Below, in pieces: positions 34,958 through 44,071 of a DNA stretch of 64,000 nt. The notes below the pieces were generated by a model. The model was not told where the DNA came from, made no database searches, and was given only the letters and a program-made list of their open reading frames with translations. A program made the translations under genes and the position numbers. The stretch spans positions 1 to 64,000 of the forward strand of contig JBCBKU010000013.1 of NCBI GenBank assembly GCA_038521345.1, given 5' to 3'. This DNA is from JBCBKU01 sp038521345 (GTDB lineage: Bacteria > Pseudomonadota > Alphaproteobacteria > Rhodobacterales > Rhodobacteraceae). How positions within the stretch are numbered: position 1 is the first letter of the stretch; the number at the start of each line of letters is the position of its first letter.

Positions 34958-35877
34958 GACCGCCAGACCGGGTTCGTCCAGGCCCGCTTGCCGGCGCGAT
35001 CGACCACCGTAAGGCGCAGCCAAGATGCGTCGCCAAAACGGGTCAGCGGCAGCGTCGCCCGCGACAGGCTCTGACCGTGCTGCGCCACCGTGGCCGATCC
35101 GGGACCCTGCACAATCACCGACGCTGCTGGCGACATGGATACGGTGACTTCTGCCTCCGACCACGCGACGTCATGGATTTCCGGTCCGGTCGACGCGTAC
35201 ATGTGCCCGGCCTTCAGGGCCTCGAGCAGCGCCTCGGGCGTGCTCGCCTCCGCCTTAACCATGGTCCAGCCGCCAAAATGATCCGGCTCGGTAAAATGGG
35301 CATCGTCCGTTGCACAAAGCGTCAGGCGACGACCTTCCTCGAGGAGACGGTCAAGGTGCCAGAACCCCTCAGCCCGGTCCGCGCCCACCTGGCAGCCATG
35401 GTTGTAGACTTCTACCGCGTGGGCGGCTTCAAGGCTCCGAGCGTCGGCAAGACTGAGCCCGCCCCATTCCGGATGGGCAACGGCGACAAAGGCCCCGGCA
35501 TCCCGAGCCCGCTGCGCCAGTTCGGGCCCTGTTTCCTGTCCTTCGATCGGTTGGAAACCAGGCGAATGCGACGGGGCGAAATCTTCAGGCAACCCGACGG
35601 CAAGGATGTGCCAAAGCTCTCCGTTCTCCATCTGGCCGGAATGGATCTCGGCGCCCAGAATCGTGGTGAAGCTGTTGTCGCGGAACAGTTTCGTATCGGT
35701 GATGGGATAGCCATAGGGGCCGATGAAATGATCCGTCAGCGCGATGAAATCGTAGCCCTCGTCCCGATAGCGGCGACACACCTCCTCCGGATCGAGTGCG
35801 CCGTCCGAAACATTCGAATGAGTGTGCAAGTTGCCGCGCCAGAAGCGGCCCGGGGCGGTGAAGGCGGGATCGTGCAT
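34954..35877 (-). CDS. PHP-domain metal-dependent phosphoesterase
   Basis: A 307-residue protein of the PHP superfamily. Metal-ligand motifs are NLHTHSNVSDG (residues 16-26), ALTDH (about 46-50), GAEIH (about 75), AHPEWGG (about 134) and ATDDAH (about 192). PHP enzymes hydrolyse phosphoesters such as histidinol phosphate or nucleotide derivatives. The last 70 residues form an extra beta domain. It is the eighth gene of a peptide-type ABC importer operon, so it may remove phosphate from an imported compound; its true substrate is unknown. Confidence 0.75.
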   Translation of the reverse strand: MHDPAFTAPGRFWRGNLHTHSNVSDGALDPEEVCRRYRDEGYDFIALTDHFIGPYGYPITDTKLFRDNSFTTILGAEIHSGQMENGELWHILAVGLPEDFAPSHSPGFQPIEGQETGPELAQRARDAGAFVAVAHPEWGGLSLADARSLEAAHAVEVYNHGCQVGADRAEGFWHLDRLLEEGRRLTLCATDDAHFTEPDHFGGWTMVKAEASTPEALLEALKAGHMYASTGPEIHDVAWSEAEVTVSMSPAASVIVQGPGSATVAQHGQSLSRATLPLTRFGDASWLRLTVVDRAGKRAWTNPVWRS

Positions 35878-35885
35878 TTGGAACC

Positions 35886-36338
35886 TCAGCGAAGGGGTTT
35901 GACGAGGGTGACGCGCAGGCGATCGTCATGACCCTGCGGATGTGCGCCGATTGAGATCACCCTGAACCCCGCCGATGAATAGAATGCGACAAGATGGGTA
36001 AATTGCTGGCCCGTAAACAGCCGGATCGCCTGAAAGCCCTCGGCCCGAGCATGGTCCTCGATCGCGGCCAGCGCGGCACGCCCATTCCCGCCCCGCTGAT
36101 GGTCGGGGTCGATGGCGAGTTCGTCGAGAACAAGCGTCGATCCATCGCGATCGAGGGCCACCGCACCCACGCGTTCCGGCGCATCCAGCCAATAGGCATC
36201 GCCGCGATCCAGGGCCGCGCGGAGCCAGTCCTTTGGCCCGGCAACGTTGCCCATGGCTTGGATGTAATCTGCAAAAGCCGCGGTGAAGAGCGCCGCGAGA
36301 GCCTCGAAATCATCTGCACCGGCGCGGACCAGCTTCAT
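35886..36338 (-). CDS. GNAT-family N-acetyltransferase
   Basis: A 150-residue acetyltransferase with the GNAT order of motifs: LVLDELAIDPDHQRGGNGRAAL (acetyl-CoA-binding Q/R-x2-G-x-G/A near residues 82-90) and the later FYSSAGF segment. It starts within the stop codon of the methyltransferase gene and ends 8 bases before the PHP gene. The acceptor is unknown; small antibiotic-like amines or peptides would suit its position behind a peptide importer. Confidence 0.75.
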   Translation of the reverse strand: MKLVRAGADDFEALAALFTAAFADYIQAMGNVAGPKDWLRAALDRGDAYWLDAPERVGAVALDRDGSTLVLDELAIDPDHQRGGNGRAALAAIEDHARAEGFQAIRLFTGQQFTHLVAFYSSAGFRVISIGAHPQGHDDRLRVTLVKPLR

Positions 36339-36952
36339 GCCCGGCGGAACACCATCACAAGTCCACGGTCGGCCGCATGTGGATGATCGGCCCCCTCGTA
36401 GATCTCGATTTCGACAAAGCGAAGCGGCGTGATCCGGCCAGCCGCCTGAAGCTGAGCCAAGGCAGAACCAAAGCCCATCCCGTCCAAGACCGCGGGGATG
36501 GTCCCGCAGACGAACAGCGCGCCAGGGCGGGTGACCCGCAAGAGTTCGGGAAGACAGGCCGGGCCCACATGCCCGTGGGTGAATGTACCGCACGAGATGA
36601 CCCCGCCATAGGCCGCATCTGCCAGGTTAAGCGGCTTCAGAAGATCCCCCTCAATCAGTTCGCGGTAGATCCCTTTGCCCCGCGCCACCTCAAGCATTTC
36701 GGGCGTGATGTCGAAGGCATCGACGGTCGCCCCGCCTAGATATTCGGCAACAAGCCCCGTCCCCGCTCCGATATCGAGGATCGGCGTATCGCCTCCTTCC
36801 GCCAGATAGATCTCGGCAATCCGACGCGGCGCGACATAGCCCCAGCCAGCGCCGAAACTATCGTCATAGGTTTCGGCCCAGTCTCCATAAAGCCGGCGCG
36901 CGCTGTCGGGGCCGTCGATGTCGTAGGCGTTGTCGAGGTCGTAATTGGGCAT
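36335..36952 (-). CDS. SAM-dependent methyltransferase (class I)
   Basis: A 205-residue class I methyltransferase. Motif I is ILDIGAGTG (about residues 58-66), motif II is VDAFDITPEML (about 77-87), and the later DLLKPLNLADAAYGGVISCGTF is motif IV. The N-terminal YGDWAETYDDSF is typical of the small UbiE/BioC-like group. The acceptor cannot be told. It starts 4 bases after the ABC ATPase gene stops and overlaps the acetyltransferase gene by 4 bases. Confidence 0.75.
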   Translation of the reverse strand: MPNYDLDNAYDIDGPDSARRLYGDWAETYDDSFGAGWGYVAPRRIAEIYLAEGGDTPILDIGAGTGLVAEYLGGATVDAFDITPEMLEVARGKGIYRELIEGDLLKPLNLADAAYGGVISCGTFTHGHVGPACLPELLRVTRPGALFVCGTIPAVLDGMGFGSALAQLQAAGRITPLRFVEIEIYEGADHPHAADRGLVMVFRRA

Positions 36953-36956
36953 TTGG

Positions 36957-37817
36957 CTATCCGTCGACGCTCACCTGACCGCGCTCGAACGCGGCGATGC
37001 GCGATCGCTTATCAGGATCGAGAGACGGGATCGCCGACAGCAGCGCGCGGGTATAATCATGCCGGGGGTTGGCAAAGATCTCGCGCGTCTGACCCTCTTC
37101 GACGATCTCGCCCAGGTACATGACGGCCACGTAATCGCAGACATGGGCAACGACCGACAGATCGTGACTGATGAACAGGAAGGTGAGGTCAAGATCCCGC
37201 TGAAGCTTTTTCAGGAGGTTCAGAATGTCGGCCTGGATCGAAACGTCGAGCGCCGCGACACATTCATCCGCCACAACGAAGCGGGGCCCGGACACCAATG
37301 TCCGGGCGATTGAAATCCGTTGGCGCTGGCCGCCCGAAAAGGCATGGGGGTAACGGCGAAGATGCTCAAGACTGATCCGGCACTTCGCCGCGATCTCGCG
37401 CACGCGCGCATCCGTCTCCTCGCGGGACGACGTGAGACCCAGCACCTCGAGCGGCTCGGCGATAATGTCCCGAACCGTCATCCGGGGCGAAAGGGCGGCG
37501 TAGGGATCCTGAAAGATGAGCTGCGCCTTGGCGCGGAACGCCCGCTCGTCCTTTCGCCCCATCGTTGCGATGTCGAAGCGGTCCACGCCATCGTCATAGG
37601 TGATGTGCCCGTCCGTGATCGGCGCCGCCCTCAGGATCGCGCGGCCAAGCGTTGTTTTGCCAGAACCCGACTCGCCCACAAGGCCCACAAAGCTGCCCTC
37701 AGGGATATCGAGCGAAACCTCTTTCACCGCCTTCAACATTGGCGGCGCCCCAAGAAGCCGTCGGCCAAGCGGAAAGGCGACCGTCAGATTGTCGACGCGG
37801 ACCAGCGGGCGGCTCAT
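36957..37817 (-). CDS. dipeptide/oligopeptide-type ABC ATPase (DppF/OppF type)
   Basis: A 286-residue ATPase with Walker A GESGSGKTT (about 48-56), signature FSGGQRQR (about 160), Walker B FVVADE and switch SHDL. In Walker B the usual Pro after Glu is Cys (ADECVAALD). It pairs with the ATPase encoded just upstream and overlaps it by 4 bases. The C-terminal cysteine-containing extension found in many OppF proteins is missing. Confidence 0.82.
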   Translation of the reverse strand: MSRPLVRVDNLTVAFPLGRRLLGAPPMLKAVKEVSLDIPEGSFVGLVGESGSGKTTLGRAILRAAPITDGHITYDDGVDRFDIATMGRKDERAFRAKAQLIFQDPYAALSPRMTVRDIIAEPLEVLGLTSSREETDARVREIAAKCRISLEHLRRYPHAFSGGQRQRISIARTLVSGPRFVVADECVAALDVSIQADILNLLKKLQRDLDLTFLFISHDLSVVAHVCDYVAVMYLGEIVEEGQTREIFANPRHDYTRALLSAIPSLDPDKRSRIAAFERGQVSVDG

Positions 37818-38800
37818 CTAACGTCCTCCGGGAACAAGGCGGCATGGTGGCCGGGTGACACCTCGGTCATCGGTGGCACCTCGGTTTCGTATCTTGATCC
37901 GGGCGCAAGTTCGCTGTTCCGGGGGTGGAACACACATCCCCGGGGCCGCTCAAGCGGAGACGGAATATCACCGGGGATCGGTGTCAGAGGCGCGTCAAGA
38001 TCGTCGAGCTTCGGCAAGGCATTGAGAAGCCCGCGGGTGTAGGCGTGTGCAGGTCTCCGCAGGACCTCGCGGACCGGCCCCTTCTCCATGATCCGGCCCA
38101 GATACATCACCGCCACCCGGTCCGCCGTTTGCGCGATCACGCCAAGATCGTGCGTGATGAACAGGATCGACATTCCGAACTCGGCCACGAGCTCCTTCAT
38201 GAGATCGATCACCTGCCGCTGGATCGTTACGTCGAGCGCGGTAGTGGGCTCATCCGCGATGAGCAGGCGCGGTTGTGTCGACAGCGCCATGGCGATCATT
38301 GCCCGCTGACGCATTCCGCCGGAATACTCGAACACATACTGATCGAAGCGCCGCGTGGGTTCGGTAATACCAACACGGTCCAGCATATCGATCGAGAGTT
38401 CCTTGGCCTCTTTCTTCGACATCCCGGTATGGATCTGCAACTGTTCAACCATCTGCCCGCCGACCGTGATCGCGGGCGCGAAACTCGCCATGGGTTCCTG
38501 GAAAATCATAGAGATCGCGCCACCCCGGATCGGGAGCATGTCTCGTTCACGCTTCAGGGACAGAACGTCGATATCCGGGTCCCCATGCAGCGTGATCCGT
38601 GACGACGGATCATAAACTGTGTTCCGCCCGTTCAGCTGCATGGCTGATTTGGCCGTTACCGACTTACCCGAGCCGGACTCGCCCACCAGACCCAGGACCT
38701 CGCCCTCCCGGATATCAAAGGACACGTTTTCAACAGCCGTGATTAGGCCCTCATCCGTCTTGAAGCGGATCGTCAGGTTTTCGACCGACAGGACCGTCAC
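37814..38800 (-). CDS. dipeptide/oligopeptide-type ABC ATPase (DppD/OppD type)
   Basis: A 328-residue ATPase with Walker A GESGSGKSV, signature YSGGMRQR, Walker B LLIADEP and switch THDLGV, and a C-terminal oligopeptide/dipeptide tail (PLERPRGCVFHPR) that in relatives contributes to an iron-sulfur site; only one cysteine is seen here. The start is GTG at 38800, inside the stop codon of the permease gene (GTGA); the longer frame upstream is a shadow of that gene. Confidence 0.82.
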   Translation of the reverse strand: MTVLSVENLTIRFKTDEGLITAVENVSFDIREGEVLGLVGESGSGKSVTAKSAMQLNGRNTVYDPSSRITLHGDPDIDVLSLKRERDMLPIRGGAISMIFQEPMASFAPAITVGGQMVEQLQIHTGMSKKEAKELSIDMLDRVGITEPTRRFDQYVFEYSGGMRQRAMIAMALSTQPRLLIADEPTTALDVTIQRQVIDLMKELVAEFGMSILFITHDLGVIAQTADRVAVMYLGRIMEKGPVREVLRRPAHAYTRGLLNALPKLDDLDAPLTPIPGDIPSPLERPRGCVFHPRNSELAPGSRYETEVPPMTEVSPGHHAALFPEDVR

Positions 38801-39951
38801 TTGCGCGCCTCGGCATAAGGGTCGGCTGCGTCCCGCAAACCGTCTCCGACAAAGACAAAAGCCATCACGAGCGTGACAAAGAAGATCACCGGAATGAAAT
38901 ACCATTGGTAGTTCAGGAGAACGTCGGCCTGAGTGGTGTTCTGCAAGAGCACCCCAAGCGAAGTCACCGGATCCTTCAGACCCAGCCCGATGAACGACAG
39001 GGCGGTTTCGGACAGAACCATGTAGGGAAACGAGATCACAAGATCGACGATGATATAGCTCGTGAAGGACGGCAGCAGGTGCCGCCGGATCACGTGGCCC
39101 GACGACGCGCCCGAAAGTCGTGCGGCCAGTACATAATCCTGGTTCCGCTCGACCAGCAGATGCGTCCGCACCCGTCTGGCCAGCGTCGGCCAGCCGATAA
39201 GGCCAAGGATGATGGATATGAAGAAGAACCGCATCTCGGCCGACCACGTGTCCGGCACAAAGGCCGCCAAAGCCATGAACAAGGGGATCGCCGGTACCGT
39301 TCGGATCGCATCGGTGATCATCTGCAAGATCCCGTCGATGACGCCGCCATAGTATCCCGCAACCCCGCCAATCACGAGCGCCATCACGAACGAGATCAAG
39401 ACCCCGAGTGTTCCCACGGCCAGTGAGGTTTTGATCGCGTGCAGCGTCCGGCTAAAGATATCCTTGCCGGTGTCATCGGTTCCGAAAAGGTGGACATAGC
39501 CGTCCTCGACCCCAAAAAGATGGCGGTTCAGAGTGACGCCGAACCACTTATACTCATCCCCTTCCACGAAGAACTGGATATACCGCCGGTCCTCGGTATC
39601 GATCGTCGTCACCCAGCGGAAATTGGTCGCGAGCGAGCGCTCGCGTTTCACGCCATAGATAAAGGGCCGCATGGAACACCCCGCCTCGTCACAGAAACGC
39701 GGGATTTGCGGCGCGCCGTTCGTGTACTCCTTGTTGGCTCCTGCAATCGTCGGGTTGTAGGGCGCCAGAAAGTCGGACAAGAGCCCCATTACGATCATCG
39801 TGATCAGCACGACTGCGGCGACCATGGCCGCCCGCTGTTTCTTGAAGCGCGCCCAGATCAGCTGGCTCTGGGACGCAGTGAAATACGCCTCTTTCGCGCT
39901 TTGGCTGACTTCGGGTGCGGCGGCTGCCCCGCCCGGCAAAACGTCCGTCAT
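38797..39951 (-). CDS. dipeptide-type ABC permease (DppC type) with enlarged first periplasmic loop
   Basis: A 384-residue permease, about 90 residues longer than a typical DppC. The extra length is one periplasmic insertion after the first membrane segment (about residues 70-165), with two cysteines (FCDEAGC). The core has the usual domain: GTDDTGKDIFSRTLHAIKTSL, and the EAA loop LAARLSGASSGHVIRRHLLP. YejE-like permeases also carry extended first loops. It overlaps both neighbours by 4 bases. Confidence 0.8.
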   Translation of the reverse strand: MTDVLPGGAAAAPEVSQSAKEAYFTASQSQLIWARFKKQRAAMVAAVVLITMIVMGLLSDFLAPYNPTIAGANKEYTNGAPQIPRFCDEAGCSMRPFIYGVKRERSLATNFRWVTTIDTEDRRYIQFFVEGDEYKWFGVTLNRHLFGVEDGYVHLFGTDDTGKDIFSRTLHAIKTSLAVGTLGVLISFVMALVIGGVAGYYGGVIDGILQMITDAIRTVPAIPLFMALAAFVPDTWSAEMRFFFISIILGLIGWPTLARRVRTHLLVERNQDYVLAARLSGASSGHVIRRHLLPSFTSYIIVDLVISFPYMVLSETALSFIGLGLKDPVTSLGVLLQNTTQADVLLNYQWYFIPVIFFVTLVMAFVFVGDGLRDAADPYAEARK

Positions 39952-40964
39952 GCGTGCGCGCCCCCCATCACCGAGTTCCGCATCCGCGGGTCAAGTGCCG
40001 CGAGCGCGACATCCGTGATAAAGTTCAATCCCACGATCGTCGCGGTCAGCAGAAAGATGATGGCGCCGGCCAATTGCTGGTCGTTCGAACGCGCCAAGGC
40101 CTCAAGAAGCAGCGCCCCCGCCTCGGTCAGCGTCAGGATGATCGCAACGATTGGCAACTCGTTGAAGATCCGGTTCAGGTCGAAGCCAAGCGAATTGACA
40201 ATCGGTCCAAGCGCATGCCGCGCCGGGTACCGCCAGAGAAGCCGGCGCCCATAGAGGCCCCGCGCCCGCGCCGCCGTGACATAAAGCTTTGATTGCTCGT
40301 CCAGCATCAAGGCCCGGACAGTCTGAAGCGCAAACGCCGTCGCCGACCACCCTAGGATAAAGACCGGAAGCCATGCTCGGCTGAGAAAGTCCCAGAACTT
40401 TGCCATGGACCATGGGGCGTCCCGAAACTCCTTGCTGAAAAGGCCGCTCAGGGAATCCCCGAAATAAATCGTGGCAATCAGCATAATGATCAATGCGAGG
40501 AGGAAGTTCGGCAGGGCAAGCCCCAGATACGAGACAAAGCGCAGAACGTTGTTCACGACCGGATTGCGCGACGCGGCGGCGTAGATGCCCACAGGGATGG
40601 CGATCAGATAGGCCACGAACAGCGCGGCGAAGCAGATGCCGGCCGAGATCAGGAACTTTGACCCAAGAAGTTGAGAGATCTCGACGCGAAGAATGCAGCT
40701 TTCGCCGAAATCCCCGCGAAACGCCCCGGCCACCCAAGTGACCCAGCGGTATAGGAAGGGCTGATCCAGACCCAGCCGGGCCCGTTCCGCATCGATATCC
40801 GCGCGCGTGAGGTTCTGACCTTGTGTGTTCTTGTAGGCCAGATACCGCTCGGCGCAATCACCCGGCACCATCTCCATCAGCGAAAAAACGAGGAACGACA
40901 CAAGCAACAACGTGACGACCGCCAAAAGCGCGCGGATACCGACGAAGCGGAGAAAAAGCGTCAT
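39948..40964 (-). CDS. dipeptide-type ABC permease (DppB type)
   Basis: A 338-residue permease with six predicted membrane segments and the EAA loop YVTAARARGLYGRRLLWRYPARHAL in condensed form near residue 235-260. It forms the pore with the DppC-type subunit. It lies 104 bases downstream of the binding-protein gene, from which it is separated by a strong stem-loop, and overlaps the next gene by ATGA. Confidence 0.82.
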   Translation of the reverse strand: MTLFLRFVGIRALLAVVTLLLVSFLVFSLMEMVPGDCAERYLAYKNTQGQNLTRADIDAERARLGLDQPFLYRWVTWVAGAFRGDFGESCILRVEISQLLGSKFLISAGICFAALFVAYLIAIPVGIYAAASRNPVVNNVLRFVSYLGLALPNFLLALIIMLIATIYFGDSLSGLFSKEFRDAPWSMAKFWDFLSRAWLPVFILGWSATAFALQTVRALMLDEQSKLYVTAARARGLYGRRLLWRYPARHALGPIVNSLGFDLNRIFNELPIVAIILTLTEAGALLLEALARSNDQQLAGAIIFLLTATIVGLNFITDVALAALDPRMRNSVMGGAHA

Positions 40965-41016
40965 GGCCGTCCCTGTCGTTTTTCAGAAGTGTCACGCCGG
41001 GCGCCGGATAAGGCAA

Positions 41017-41043
41017 GGACCGAGCGTGTTTTGCGCCCGGTCC
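41017..41043 (-). other. intercistronic stem-loop between binding protein and permease genes
   Basis: A 10-bp stem with one G-U pair (arms 41017-41026 and 41034-41043) and a 7-base loop lies in the 104-base gap of the peptide-type ABC operon. A T-run is absent after the stem in the direction of transcription. As at 4311-4336 it follows a binding-protein gene and probably reduces read-through or protects the upstream message. Confidence 0.6.
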
Positions 41044-41068
41044 CGGCCAGTTTTTCAGCTGCGATGCC

Positions 41069-43111
41069 TTAGTTGTCCTCGGCGAGGAACCACTGCGTCG
41101 CACGGTAGGGATAGGTCCGATAGTACTCGTAGCTCCATGTCTGGAACTCTGGCACGTTCTTCAGGCCGTTCCGGATGACGATCGGCGCCGGCGCATTAAC
41201 AGTCCCAATAAAGAGCATGTTGTCGGTGAAGTTCTTGGCGATCCGGGCCCCGACCTCGGCAGCCTCCGCCGATCCGGGCACGGCCTGCTGAAGCGCATCG
41301 ATATCAGCGATCATGTCCTTGGCAAACTGCGGCGGCTCGATCCCGGCCGAGCCGTCGCTGTCCAGCCACTCGGCCCACTTCATGCCGGTGCGGTGACCGA
41401 AATAGGAGGAGTATGGCGGCACGAACTCTTCGTTTGAACCAAGCGCGATGGCGACGGGTTGGCCGCGCGACCACATCATAACGTCAAGTTCGTTGGCCGA
41501 TTGCGCGGCACGGTATTCGTCCGGAGTGACTTCCTTGACCGTGGTCTGGATGCCGACATCTGCCCAGTTCTGCGCCACCAGTTCGACAACCTCGCCGGCG
41601 ATGCCCTGCGTGGCGAACTGCATGTTCAGCGCAAAGGCGTCACCGTTCGGCAGCTCGCGGAAGCCGTCACCATCGGAGTCGGTCATGCCCAGCGCGTCAA
41701 GAGCGGCCATGGCCCCCTCGGCATCGAATTCGATCCCGACGCTTGCATATTCCGCGGCCCAGTCCGGCACGGGCGAGAACCCGAGATACGCCTGAGGCAC
41801 ACCTTGTCCAAAGTAGGCAATCTCGTTGATCTCGTCGCGGTTGATCGCCGACGACATCGCCTTGCGGAAGTCGACATTGTTGAACACCGCACGCTTCGCT
41901 TCATCGTCAGAGGTGACGTTGAACGAGAACGTTGGCATCGCGATGGTTGGTTTGAGCTGTACCGTGTACCCGCCGCTTTCCTGGTTCTCCAGAAGTAGCG
42001 GAGCGGATGGCAGCTGCACCGATTGCGCCTTATAGTCGACTTCGCCGTTAACCAGCGCGAGGATCCGAACCTCGTTGTCGTTCTTATAAAGCTCGTCCTG
42101 GCGGCTGATGTAGGGAAGCTGCTGGCCCGTCGTGTCCACCTGGTGAAAATACGGGTTGGCGACAAGCTTGCGGCCCTCGGTGGTGTCGGCCGTATAGATG
42201 TGGCTCTCCAGAGTGGGCTGGGTGCCGTAGGGCAGCGCCTCGGCCTTGGCCGGGTCGCGCAGCATGGGCGACGGCGTGTCGGTCCAGTCAGAGCCACCGA
42301 AGTAGAAGTTGATCAGCTCATACCCACTCTCAAAGCCATACTCGGCCGCTTTGGCGTCAGCATCGGCGTTCAGCGCAGGATGGAACTGGCCCAGGAAATG
42401 CGCGGGCTGGAAGCCTTGCGCATAGCTCGTGGCGAAATGCACCAGCAGGCCCGGCTTGGGCGCGGCAAGCACGAACTTGAAGGTCGTGTCGTCGATCACT
42501 TCGATGGCGATGGGCTCACCACCGGCCAGAACGTAATCGGCGGGCTTTTCACGGATGTTGGAATCAAGGCTCAGATTCTCGAGCCAGAAGCGCACGTCTT
42601 CTGACGTGAACGGCGCACCGTCCGACCACTTGTGGCCCGCGCGCAGCGTCATAGTCAGCTCGGTGAAATCGTCGTTCCATTCCCAGGACTTGGCAACGTT
42701 CGGGACGATTGTCTCGAGATCGTCCGAGTAGCGCACCAGGTTTACGTGGCGAACCGAGAGGAAGTCCGACGTGCCGGCTTCCGTGGCATTCGAGAGAGCG
42801 TCAAATGTGCCGCCATAAGTGCCCACCATGTCGTAGGGCACCATCACAAGCGGCTCGGCCGGAAGGCGATCGGCCAGTGGCGGAAGGTCAGGGTTGCCCT
42901 GGATCTCGGCGTTGAGCGCCTCGATCTCGGGGTTGGTGCTGAATTCCATTGTGCAGCCCGCGGCAGCTTCGAACTCGGCGAGTTCATATTGCTGCGGAAA
43001 TGCCCCGGGTTCGATCCCCATCTGGTCAGCCATCGTGACCGCCGGGCAGTTCGCAGCGGCTGCCGATGCCATAAGCACCCACACTCCGCACGTGGAAAGC
43101 AATTGACGCAT
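41069..43111 (-). CDS. family-5 ABC substrate-binding protein
   Basis: A 680-residue extracellular solute-binding protein family 5 member (peptide/nickel/oligosaccharide type), clearly longer than DppA (about 535). After the signal peptide (cleavage near AAANC) comes a segment of about 70 residues with two cysteines, then the conserved LAKSWEWNDDFTELTMTLR-like strand and the GAPFTSEDVRFW motif near residue 180. Large family-5 proteins in rhizobia bind oligosaccharides as well as peptides, so the ligand is open. GGGGGACACA precedes the ATG at 43111. First gene of an eight-gene operon. Confidence 0.82.
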   Translation of the reverse strand: MRQLLSTCGVWVLMASAAAANCPAVTMADQMGIEPGAFPQQYELAEFEAAAGCTMEFSTNPEIEALNAEIQGNPDLPPLADRLPAEPLVMVPYDMVGTYGGTFDALSNATEAGTSDFLSVRHVNLVRYSDDLETIVPNVAKSWEWNDDFTELTMTLRAGHKWSDGAPFTSEDVRFWLENLSLDSNIREKPADYVLAGGEPIAIEVIDDTTFKFVLAAPKPGLLVHFATSYAQGFQPAHFLGQFHPALNADADAKAAEYGFESGYELINFYFGGSDWTDTPSPMLRDPAKAEALPYGTQPTLESHIYTADTTEGRKLVANPYFHQVDTTGQQLPYISRQDELYKNDNEVRILALVNGEVDYKAQSVQLPSAPLLLENQESGGYTVQLKPTIAMPTFSFNVTSDDEAKRAVFNNVDFRKAMSSAINRDEINEIAYFGQGVPQAYLGFSPVPDWAAEYASVGIEFDAEGAMAALDALGMTDSDGDGFRELPNGDAFALNMQFATQGIAGEVVELVAQNWADVGIQTTVKEVTPDEYRAAQSANELDVMMWSRGQPVAIALGSNEEFVPPYSSYFGHRTGMKWAEWLDSDGSAGIEPPQFAKDMIADIDALQQAVPGSAEAAEVGARIAKNFTDNMLFIGTVNAPAPIVIRNGLKNVPEFQTWSYEYYRTYPYRATQWFLAEDN

Positions 43112-43205
43112 TGTGTCCCCCAATTTTTACAGGATTCTTCCAGGCGCGCAGAGAAGCCGCGGATTGAAACGGTTTTGTGACACCCAGTTCACCGTTTTTG
43201 TTAGC

Positions 43206-43221
43206 GTCAACGAAGGTTGAC
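43206..43221. promoter_or_regulatory. inverted repeat between the ABC operon and fnrL
   Basis: GTCAAC and GTTGAC are separated by GAAG, giving a perfect 16-base dyad in the 160-base divergent region. It resembles an FNR box turned inside out and does not fit the TTGAT-N4-ATCAA consensus, so the binding protein is unknown. Confidence 0.4.
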
Positions 43222-43271
43222 ACTTCCCGCCCAACACGTTTGCATCTGCTGGTGCGAACAGGAGCTTCTCA

Positions 43272-43988
43272 ATGAGGCTGGAATCCAGCGATCTCAAGAT
43301 TGATTGCACCTTTTGCCCGATCCGCCACAGCGCCATCTGCTCCCGGTGCGAGGAAGACGAACTGGTCGAGCTGAATGCAATCAAGTTTTATAAGCCAATC
43401 CCGGCTGGTCAGACCATTGCCATTCGAGGCGACCGCCTCGATATCATAGCGTCGATCGTGTCCGGGGTGGCGACGCTGACGCGGGCGATCGACGATGGGC
43501 GCACTCAGGTCACCGGGCTCTTGTTGCCGTCCGACTACATCGGCCGTCCGGGACGTGACACGGCACCGCACGACATCACCGCAGTCACCGACCTGACGCT
43601 TTGCTGCTTCCACAAGAGGCCGTTCGAAGAACTCTTGGCGCGCACGCCGCATCTTCACGAACGCATGCTGGAGATGGCGCTGGACGAACTCGATGCAGCG
43701 CACGAGTGGATGCTTCTGCTTGGCCGAAAATCGGCACGAGAGAAGATTGCCTCGTTGCTACTTCTCATCTTGCGCCGGTCGCACATCGCGGGTGACGGCT
43801 CGGCATCGATCGAGTTGCCGCTGTCGAGGGAATCCATCGCGAACTATCTCGGCCTGACGATCGAAACCGTCAGCCGCCAAATCACGGCCTTGCGCAAAGA
43901 GGGTCTGATTGCGCTCGAAGGGACACGGAAGGTGGTGATCCCAGATCCGGACGCATTGGCGGCCGAGGCGGGCGAAACCGACGCATAA
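43272..43988 (+). CDS. fnrL: FnrL-type oxygen-sensing Crp/Fnr regulator
   Basis: A 238-residue Crp/Fnr regulator. N-terminal cysteines C12, C15, C23 and C26 and a central pair C111/C112 can supply the four ligands of an oxygen-labile [4Fe-4S] cluster, as in Fnr. The cyclic-nucleotide-like domain follows and then the helix-turn-helix LSRESIANYLGLTIETVSRQI (about residues 186-206), whose recognition part E-xx-S-R binds TTGAT half-sites. Under low oxygen it should activate the cco operons; FNR boxes lie at 44502 and 48205. Its place directly before usp and ccoN is typical of Rhodobacterales. Confidence 0.9.
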   Translation: MRLESSDLKIDCTFCPIRHSAICSRCEEDELVELNAIKFYKPIPAGQTIAIRGDRLDIIASIVSGVATLTRAIDDGRTQVTGLLLPSDYIGRPGRDTAPHDITAVTDLTLCCFHKRPFEELLARTPHLHERMLEMALDELDAAHEWMLLLGRKSAREKIASLLLLILRRSHIAGDGSASIELPLSRESIANYLGLTIETVSRQITALRKEGLIALEGTRKVVIPDPDALAAEAGETDA

Positions 43989-44071
43989 TCCCCGAATTTG
44001 ACCTGCCGCAAAGCGCCGGCAAGCGAAACATGGCAGTTTCTTTCTCCATCCAATGAGGGGGAGGACAAGCC

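Noticed and set aside
43999..44012. A possible FNR box before the usp gene (TTGAC-N4-CGCAA)
   Set aside because: Only one half matches; too degenerate to list when perfect and near-perfect boxes exist nearby.
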